Shown here in pieces: positions 58,296 through 64,000 of a stretch of 64,000 nt of DNA (its first letter is position 1; each line of letters opens with the position of its first letter). Both the position numbers and the translations under genes were made by a program. This DNA is from Bombiscardovia nodaiensis (lineage in GTDB: Bacteria > Actinomycetota > Actinomycetes > Actinomycetales > Bifidobacteriaceae), in the NCBI GenBank assembly GCA_033127725.1, contig AP026798.1, forward strand, positions 682,001-746,000, given 5' to 3'. A model generated the notes under the pieces. That model did not search any database. It was not told the DNA's origin and saw nothing but the letters and a program-made list of their open reading frames with translations.

Positions 58296-60380
58296 CTACC
58301 AGATGCTCACGCGCTCTTCAGGTGCCCGCCACATGCGGTTCTGGTCGCTCACCTGGAAAGCTTCGTAGAACTTGTCGACATTGGAGACGATGCCGTTGGT
58401 GCGGAACTCTGCAGGTGCATGTGGATCAATCTGCAGGTACTGCTCGGCCAGCTCGTTGCGCTGCTTGGTACGCCAGATAGAGGCGTAGGCTAGGAAGAAG
58501 CGCTGCAAGCCGGTGAAACCGTCCATTTGCGGAGCTGAGGCCAGAGCCTTCGAAATGCCTTCCGGGGTGGCATCTTGCGGCTGCCCAGCCTGCTCTTGCA
58601 GGGCGAATGCATAGGCTTTCAAGGCAATATTGACGCCTCCCAAATCACCAATGTTCTCACCAATGGTCAATGCACCGTTAACGTGGGGAGCCTTGCCGGG
58701 CGTGTCAGCATACTTGTCGGCCAGCTGCTGGGGAACGAAGCTGTTGTACTGGGCGATGAGCTTGCCGGTGCGCTCTTCGAAGTTCTTGCGATCTTGTTCG
58801 GTCCACCAGTCGTTCAGGCGGCCGTCACCGTCGTACTTGCTGCCCTGGTCGTCGAACCCATGGCCGATTTCGTGGCCGATAACCGCGCCAATTCCGCCGT
58901 AGTTGGCAGCGTCGTCGGCCTGGGCATTGAAGAAGGGAGGCTGCAAAATTGCGGCGGGGAAGACGATGACGTTCAGCGATGGCTCATAGTAGGCATTGAC
59001 CGTCTGCGGGTTCATCAGCCACTCGTCCTTGTCCACTTGCTTACCCACCTTGGCGAACTGATAGCCGGTTTCGTAGAGGGCGGCGGCTCGCATGTTCTCC
59101 ACCAGGCTGGCCTGCTCCGACACCTGCAGAGCGGCGTAATCGCGCCATTTGCTGGTGTATCCAATCTTGGGTTCGAACTTGGCTAGCTTGTCCAGAGCCT
59201 TGCGCTTGGTAGCCTCACCCAGCCAGTCAGAGGAGGAGATTGAGGCGTGGTAAGCCTTGATCAAGTTGGTGACCAGCTCCTCCATGCGGGTCTTGGAGGA
59301 CTCGGGGAAGTGACGCTTGACGTACTCCATGCCCACTTCTTCGCCGCACACGCCATTGACCAGGGAGACGGCGCGCTTCCAACGGTCGCGCATCTGCGTG
59401 GTGCCAGAAAGGACCTTGCCGTAAAAGTCAAAGCTTGCTTGGTCGAAGTTGTGGCTCAGGTAAGAGGCCTGGCCCACGATGGTGTGAACTCGGGCCCAGA
59501 GCTTGAGGTCTTCAAGGTCGCTGGCCTGCCAGAGCGCGTCTAGACCTTCCAAAAAACTGGGCTCGTGGACGATCGTGTGTTCGAGCGCCTGCCGCAGATC
59601 AACTGGCTGGGCTTGGGCCGATGGGGTGGACTCGTAAGCTTGCTGCCAGGCGGTAATCCAGGCCTCAATGTCGAAGTGGGTAAGCGAGGCCTTGAGGGCT
59701 TCGAAGGAGGTGGGGTTGTAGGTCTTGTCTTCATCACGGGTGGCGACATTGTCCCAGTGCTGGGCGGCTAGCTTTGTTTCGAAGGTCATGAACCGCTCGG
59801 CCTGCTCGCGCGCCTCTTCTTCATTGTGGGCGTACCCGCCCAGTTGGAGCATCTGCGCGACCATAGCGACATAGGCTTGGCGGATGGGCTCATAGTGATC
59901 CTCGCGGTAGTAGGCCTCATCGGGCAGTCCGATGCCGCCTTGCGCGATGTGAATCACGTTGAACTCAGGGTTGCCTGGATCGCCGTAGACACCCATCTCG
60001 AAGAGGTCAGGAGAGCCAGAGGGACTTAAGGCCCCGAGGGTTTCAGTGAGCTGTGCCTTACTCTCAACCTGGTCAATGCGCTCCAGCTGGGGGCGGATAG
60101 GGCTTATGCCCGCTTTTTCGATGGCTTCGGTGTTCAGGAAGCTGCGGTAGATGGCGGCTGACTTGCGGGCGGGGGAGTCCTGGTCCTCTAAGATGTCACG
60201 AATCTGCCCCTCGGCATCTTCGGCCAGCTGGTCGAAGGATCCGAAGCGGGAGCGGTCGGCGGGCAGGGTGTAGGTGTCAATCCAGGGACCGTTCACATAG
60301 CGGAAGAGGTCGTCCTGCGGTTGAATGACGGAAGAAAACGATGCCGGGTCAAGGCCGGACTTGAGTTGTGTGGTATCCAT
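58296..60380 (-). CDS. pepO: M13-family metallopeptidase (PepO-like endopeptidase)
   Basis: PepO-type neprilysin-like zinc endopeptidases cut peptides of moderate length. The 694-residue protein has the zinc site HEIGH (VIGHEIGHGFDDQG, near residue 495), the third ligand in the GENIGDLGG motif near 555, NAYYEPSLNVIVFPA near 450 (substrate-binding NAY), and a C-terminal MWR...VSIW end that lacks the CxVW of mammalian forms. There is no signal peptide, so it should be cytoplasmic. I start it at the ATG at 60378-60380; the frame extends to a TTG at 60389. It may use peptides brought in by oligopeptide transporters. Confidence 0.92.
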   Translation of the reverse strand: MDTTQLKSGLDPASFSSVIQPQDDLFRYVNGPWIDTYTLPADRSRFGSFDQLAEDAEGQIRDILEDQDSPARKSAAIYRSFLNTEAIEKAGISPIRPQLERIDQVESKAQLTETLGALSPSGSPDLFEMGVYGDPGNPEFNVIHIAQGGIGLPDEAYYREDHYEPIRQAYVAMVAQMLQLGGYAHNEEEAREQAERFMTFETKLAAQHWDNVATRDEDKTYNPTSFEALKASLTHFDIEAWITAWQQAYESTPSAQAQPVDLRQALEHTIVHEPSFLEGLDALWQASDLEDLKLWARVHTIVGQASYLSHNFDQASFDFYGKVLSGTTQMRDRWKRAVSLVNGVCGEEVGMEYVKRHFPESSKTRMEELVTNLIKAYHASISSSDWLGEATKRKALDKLAKFEPKIGYTSKWRDYAALQVSEQASLVENMRAAALYETGYQFAKVGKQVDKDEWLMNPQTVNAYYEPSLNVIVFPAAILQPPFFNAQADDAANYGGIGAVIGHEIGHGFDDQGSKYDGDGRLNDWWTEQDRKNFEERTGKLIAQYNSFVPQQLADKYADTPGKAPHVNGALTIGENIGDLGGVNIALKAYAFALQEQAGQPQDATPEGISKALASAPQMDGFTGLQRFFLAYASIWRTKQRNELAEQYLQIDPHAPAEFRTNGIVSNVDKFYEAFQVSDQNRMWRAPEERVSIW

Positions 60381-60579
60381 ACTGTTCAAGCCTAACCCTG
60401 GGTCCAGTCGCCCGCAAGATAAAGGACAGACATAGGCAGATAGACCGGGCCGTTTGGACGAGTATGAGCGTGGCAGATGTGTGTTTGCTTACAGTCCTTG
60501 CGCGTAATTGCGAGCGAAGAGCTTCAATAAGGCATAGACTGAGCACCAAGTAGTGCTGTTGAACAGAAGGGTAGAGGTT

Positions 60580-61320
60580 ATGAGTGATCCAAACAATCAG
60601 CAATATGGGGCTTCCGACCAGGGCAACCAGGGGCAGAACCAATATCAGGGCGGCTACAATAACCAATATCAATATCAGGGCGGTCAGAATACTCCCAACA
60701 ATCAGTACCAGCCCAATAATGGCTACCAGCAAGGGCAACCGGGGCCAGGGCCTGTGCGTGACCCTTTCCGCTTAATCGTCGAAGATTTGTCGACTAAGTC
60801 GGTAAATCTCGTGCGCGCCGTGTTCGGTATTGTGGGCGCGGCTGCACTCATTATTGGTGCAGCGCTTCTCATCGTGCCCGGTAAAACGCTCATTGTGTTC
60901 ACGATTGCCCTGGGCATATATTTCATTATTTCGGGCTTGGTTCGTCTCATCACCTCAATCGTGGCGCAGGGAATGCCGGGCGGCTGGCGCGCCCTGGGCA
61001 TTCTCGTGGGTATTCTGCTGGCTGTCGGTGGTGTGGTGATTGTTAAGAATACTGCGCTGTCCGCTTCCACTCTGCTGGTCCTCGTGACCCTGATTGTGGG
61101 CTTGGGCTGGATTATGGAAGGCGTGATGACGCTGGCTGAATCTTGGGCCGTGCCCAACAGTGGTTGGGCCATTTTTAGTGCAGTTATTTCGATTATTGCT
61201 GGTATTTTCATACTCATCAGCCCCTTGAGCTCTACGGTGATTCTTGTCATCTTCGGCGGCTGTGCGCTCGTAGTGCTTGGTATTACTTCGCTGATCCGCG
61301 CTTTCACCTTTGGCAAGTAG
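60580..61320 (+). CDS. DUF308/HdeD-family membrane protein with an Asn/Gln/Tyr-rich N-terminus
   Basis: This 246-residue protein has a cytoplasmic-looking N-terminal 65 residues made almost only of Asn, Gln, Tyr, Gly and Pro, with several NQYQ-type repeats. Six short hydrophobic helices follow, ending ITSLIRAFTFGK. The helical part fits the DUF308 (HdeD) family, whose E. coli member contributes to acid resistance at high cell density. AGGGTAGAGG precedes ATG 60580. Acid tolerance would suit a fermentative organism, but that is inference. The repetitive N-terminus may have arisen by slippage. Confidence 0.75.
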   Translation: MSDPNNQQYGASDQGNQGQNQYQGGYNNQYQYQGGQNTPNNQYQPNNGYQQGQPGPGPVRDPFRLIVEDLSTKSVNLVRAVFGIVGAAALIIGAALLIVPGKTLIVFTIALGIYFIISGLVRLITSIVAQGMPGGWRALGILVGILLAVGGVVIVKNTALSASTLLVLVTLIVGLGWIMEGVMTLAESWAVPNSGWAIFSAVISIIAGIFILISPLSSTVILVIFGGCALVVLGITSLIRAFTFGK

Positions 61321-61396
61321 CTTTCAGGTGGGTCCAAGCGGTCAGGACAAAGCCATAGAGTGAGTACATAGTGTGGCGTGAAAGGAATAGGCAGCA

Positions 61397-62176
61397 GTGA
61401 TAGAGATTAAAACCAAGCAAGAAGTAGAGCAGATGAAGCCTGCCGGTAAGTTCGTTGGCTCAATTTTGAAGAGCCTGCGCACCATGGCTAAGCCGGGCGT
61501 CAACCTGCTGGAGTTGGACGATTTTGTTAAGCGCCAAATTGAGTCGCGCAAGGGAGCAACATCCTGTTACGTGGACTATGCGCCCGACTTTGGTACGGGG
61601 CCCTTCCGCCATTACATTTGCCTGTCGGTCAACGACGCGGTTTTGCACGGTGTGCCCTTTGACTATGCCTTGAAGGAGGGTGACCTGCTCTCCATGGACT
61701 TGGCTATTAATGTTGATGGGTGGGTCGGCGATTCAGCCATTAGCTTGGTAGTTGGCGATCACGCTGATCCTGAGGATTTGCGCCTGATTAAGACTACTGA
61801 GGAAGCGCTCAAGGCCGGCATTGCGCAGGCCAGGTCGGGCAATCGTTTGGGCGATATTTCGGCAGCTGTCGGCGATGTGGCTCACGAGCAGGGGTACAGC
61901 GTCAATGTAGAGTTTGGCGGTCACGGCGTGGGTCATGTGATGCACGGCGATCCACTCGTTCCCAACGACGGCGCGGCCCACCACGGCTTTAAGCTGCGTC
62001 CAGGTCTGGTCATTGCTATCGAGCCTTGGTTTATGGCCGGTACTGACGAAATTTACCAGGATCCCAAGGATGGTTGGACCCTGCGCTCTGCTGACGGTTC
62101 GAGGGGTGCCCATTCCGAGCACACCATAGCCATCACTGAAGGCGATCCGATTATTCTCACCGCGCGCGACGAATAA
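61397..62176 (+). CDS. map: Methionine aminopeptidase, type I
   Basis: MetAP removes the starter Met from nascent proteins with small second residues. The 259-residue protein contains the five metal ligands of the family: two Asp (MDLAINVDGWVGDSA, near residue 98), His (GHGVGHVMHG, near 178), and two Glu (IEPWF near 212 and HSEHTIAITEG near 240). The start is GTG 61397 after AAAGGA. There is no N-terminal zinc-finger extension, so it is the short form. It is followed by a terminator and then prfB. Confidence 0.94.
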   Translation: MIEIKTKQEVEQMKPAGKFVGSILKSLRTMAKPGVNLLELDDFVKRQIESRKGATSCYVDYAPDFGTGPFRHYICLSVNDAVLHGVPFDYALKEGDLLSMDLAINVDGWVGDSAISLVVGDHADPEDLRLIKTTEEALKAGIAQARSGNRLGDISAAVGDVAHEQGYSVNVEFGGHGVGHVMHGDPLVPNDGAAHHGFKLRPGLVIAIEPWFMAGTDEIYQDPKDGWTLRSADGSRGAHSEHTIAITEGDPIILTARDE

Positions 62177-62200
62177 GCCTCCGTAGGGGAGAGACGCGCA

Positions 62201-62231
62201 AGAGCCGGTTCCGAGCTTTGGGGCCGGCTCT
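62201..62231. terminator. Terminator after map
   Basis: AGAGCCGG (62201-62208) pairs with CCGGCTCT (62224-62231) in the space between map and prfB. The T run is weak. Confidence 0.55.
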
Positions 62232-62368
62232 CGCTATGCTAGAAGGACTATGAGCATCTACATTCAGAACGGTACTACAGCCAGCAATCACGACCTTTGA
62301 CCTAGGGGATAAGGCCCTGCGCGGGCACAGGAGACAATCCCAATACAGAGTAGGCAGAGGACAGCATA

Positions 62369-63502
62369 ATGGCAGAATTTGATTTTTCCCAAGCCTTGAG
62401 CGCGGCTCAGGCCAAGTACACGATGATTGAAAAAGCGCTGGATGTAGATGCTATGCGCTCGCGCGTGGCCGAGCTTGAGCAGGAAGCTAGCGCCCCCGGA
62501 CTTTGGGACGACCAGGAGCATGCCCAGCAGGTGACGAGCCGGCTCTCCGCCCTGCAGTCCCAGTTGCGCAAACTGGAATCGGCCAAGAGTCGATTGGATG
62601 ACGTGCAGACCTTGGAGGAGATGGGGCGCGAGGAAAACGACCACGACACGCTGGTGGAAGCGCAGCAGGAAGTTGAATCGATCGGCAAAGATTTGGCTGA
62701 TATGGAGATTCAGACCCTCCTGGATGGCGAGTACGATGAGCGACCGGCCGTGGTGACTATACGTTCGGGTGCTGGCGGCGTGGATGCGGCTGACTGGGCG
62801 CAAATGCTGATGCGCATGTACCTGCGCTGGGCCGAGCGCCACGGTTACCAGACCAAGGTGATGGATACTTCATACGCCGAAGAGGCTGGCATTAAGTCAG
62901 CCACCTTCCAGGTCAACGCTCCCTACGCCTACGGCCGCTTATCGGTGGAAGGCGGCACCCATCGCCTGGTGCGTATCTCGCCCTTCGACAACCAGGGTCG
63001 CAGGCAGACCTCCTTCGCGGCCGTCGAGGTGATTCCGCTAGTAGAGCCTACCGACCACATCGACATTCCCGACTCGGACATTCGAGTGGATACCTACTGC
63101 TCTTCCGGTCCTGGCGGCCAGGGAGTGAATACAACGTATTCGGCCGTGCGCATTACCCATTTGCCCACGAACATCGTGGTGACCATGCAGGATGAGCGCA
63201 GCCAGATTCAGAACCGTGCCGCGGCCATGGCCGTCCTTCAGTCCCGCCTCTTGGTCATGCGCCACGAGGAAGAGGCGAAGAAGAAGAAGGAGCTTGCGGG
63301 AGACATCAAGGCTTCCTGGGGCGACCAGATGCGCTCGTATGTGCTCCACCCCTACCAGATGGTCAAGGATTTGCGCACCGGCTACGAGACTTCTCAGACG
63401 CAGTCCGTGTTCGACGGTGATATCGACGCCTTTATCGAGGCTGGTATTCGCTGGCGGCACCAGCAGCGTCGGCAGGAGCAGGCCGAGCAAGAGGGAAAGT
63501 AA
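62369..63502 (+). CDS. prfB: Peptide chain release factor 2
   Basis: RF2 reads UAA and UGA. The 377-residue protein shows the discriminator motif SPF ([14 protein letters not shown], near residue 210) and the catalytic GGQ ([10 protein letters not shown], near 248). The frame is uninterrupted: there is no in-frame UGA or frameshift window near codon 25, so this copy does not use the programmed +1 frameshift known from E. coli. AGAGGAC precedes ATG 62369. ftsE lies downstream, a common actinobacterial arrangement (prfB-ftsE-ftsX-smpB). Confidence 0.96.
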   Translation: MAEFDFSQALSAAQAKYTMIEKALDVDAMRSRVAELEQEASAPGLWDDQEHAQQVTSRLSALQSQLRKLESAKSRLDDVQTLEEMGREENDHDTLVEAQQEVESIGKDLADMEIQTLLDGEYDERPAVVTIRSGAGGVDAADWAQMLMRMYLRWAERHGYQTKVMDTSYAEEAGIKSATFQVNAPYAYGRLSVEGGTHRLVRISPFDNQGRRQTSFAAVEVIPLVEPTDHIDIPDSDIRVDTYCSSGPGGQGVNTTYSAVRITHLPTNIVVTMQDERSQIQNRAAAMAVLQSRLLVMRHEEEAKKKKELAGDIKASWGDQMRSYVLHPYQMVKDLRTGYETSQTQSVFDGDIDAFIEAGIRWRHQQRRQEQAEQEGK

Positions 63503-63658
63503 AAAGCTGGACGGCACGCTGTAGGCTACAATAGCGGCATATAGCGAGCTTGAAGGGGTAAGCGTGACGCTTCTGGGTGAAAGCGAGTAAAAGCTCCCTA
63601 GCTTTTCAGAGAACTCAGGTATCGTAGGGCTTTGAATCTGGCAAGGAATGGAGAGGGT

Positions 63659-64000
63659 ATGGCGCTGATTTCACTTGAAGACGTGACCAAGGTGTATCCC
63701 AAGGGAACGCGTCCTGCTCTGGACCGCATCAATCTTGAGGTAGAGCGTGGCGAGTTTGTCTTCCTCGTGGGAGCCTCGGGGTCCGGCAAAACGACCTTGC
63801 TGCGTCTCCTACTGCGCGAAGAGGAGGCCACGGAGGGCGAGATACGTGTGGCTGGCAACGATCTGAGGCGTCTGAAGAGCCGGCAGATTCCCCTCTACCG
63901 CCGTTCTATTGGCTTTGTTTTCCAGGATTACAAGCTGCTGACCAATAAAACGGTCTGGCAGAACGTGGCTTTTACCCTTGAGGTGATTGGCGCCCGCCGG
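63659..64000 (+). CDS. ftsE: Cell division ATP-binding protein FtsE (5' part)
   Basis: FtsE works with the membrane protein FtsX to activate peptidoglycan hydrolases at division. The first 114 codons are present: Walker A GASGSGKTTL (near residue 38) and the Q-loop region IGFVFQDYKLL near 85. The signature and Walker B lie beyond the window. ATG 63659 follows GGAGAGGG. A TACAAT -10-like box lies near 63527, so the gene may have its own promoter. Confidence 0.92.
   Translation, partial: MALISLEDVTKVYPKGTRPALDRINLEVERGEFVFLVGASGSGKTTLLRLLLREEEATEGEIRVAGNDLRRLKSRQIPLYRRSIGFVFQDYKLLTNKTVWQNVAFTLEVIGARR

Noticed and set aside
62369..62480. Programmed +1 frameshift in prfB
   Set aside because: The frame is continuous from ATG 62369 through the usual frameshift position, with no in-frame UGA.

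Overview
The window is a 64 kb piece of an actinobacterial chromosome, most likely from Bifidobacterium or a close relative in the Bifidobacteriaceae. The evidence is the moderately high GC of most genes, bifidobacterial-type protein sequences (for example ProS, PepO and the RpmE/PrfA/PrmC set), the actinobacterial order dacB-tilS-hpt-ftsH-folB/K-DUF3180, and several promoters whose -10 box sits 6-8 bases before the start codon, as in leaderless mRNAs. I saw no rRNA, transposase, integrase or CRISPR array. There are two tRNA genes.

Layout. 0-4.3 kb: end of a small charged protein, a membrane glycosyltransferase and an ABC-2 exporter whose promoter spacer contains nine C residues. 4.5-11.4 kb: dacB-tilS-hpt-ftsH-folBK-DUF3180, in which folE and folP are missing and the FolB and FolK domains have lost catalytic residues. 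11.5-17.3 kb: a thioesterase and ettA on the minus strand, then an ECF substrate-specificity protein, a peptide-type binding lipoprotein and tRNA-Met. 18.2-21.4 kb: rpmE, prfA and prmC. 21.4-26.5 kb: an AT-rich, atypical block with a cluster of short degenerate repeats, a MazG-like pyrophosphohydrolase divergent from a GIY-YIG/DUF2075 ATPase, and a decayed gene. This is the best candidate for an undescribed, possibly defence-related, system. 26.5-31.8 kb: a nucleoside hydrolase with an MFS transporter, an anion-permease-type transporter and another MFS protein. 31.9-43.5 kb: tRNA-Arg, a Fur-family regulator, an aminoacyl-lipid synthase-like protein with a membrane esterase, a metal-binding lipoprotein behind a Fur/Zur-like operator, an LTA-synthase-family protein and the methionine importer metNIQ. 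43.6-47.1 kb: sua5, wecA and guaB. 47.2-50.4 kb: a giant secreted protein with two sets of seven RCC1 repeats, whose wall anchor is cut off by a one-base frameshift. 50.7-64 kb: orn, a PIF1-like helicase, proS, an MFS transporter, an AP endonuclease, a second SSB-like protein, pepO, a DUF308 membrane protein, map, prfB and the start of ftsE.

How it fits together. Much of the window is housekeeping: translation termination (prfA, prmC, prfB), translation quality (tilS, sua5, ettA, proS, map), wall and envelope work (dacB, wecA, the LTA-synthase-like protein, the aminoacyl-lipid pair) and purine supply (hpt, guaB, nucleoside hydrolase). In many actinobacteria rpmE-prfA-prmC is followed directly by sua5-wecA. 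Here about 22 kb lies between prmC and sua5, and the AT-rich block starts exactly at that break. Functions come from sequence motifs and remembered families only; nothing was searched or computed.
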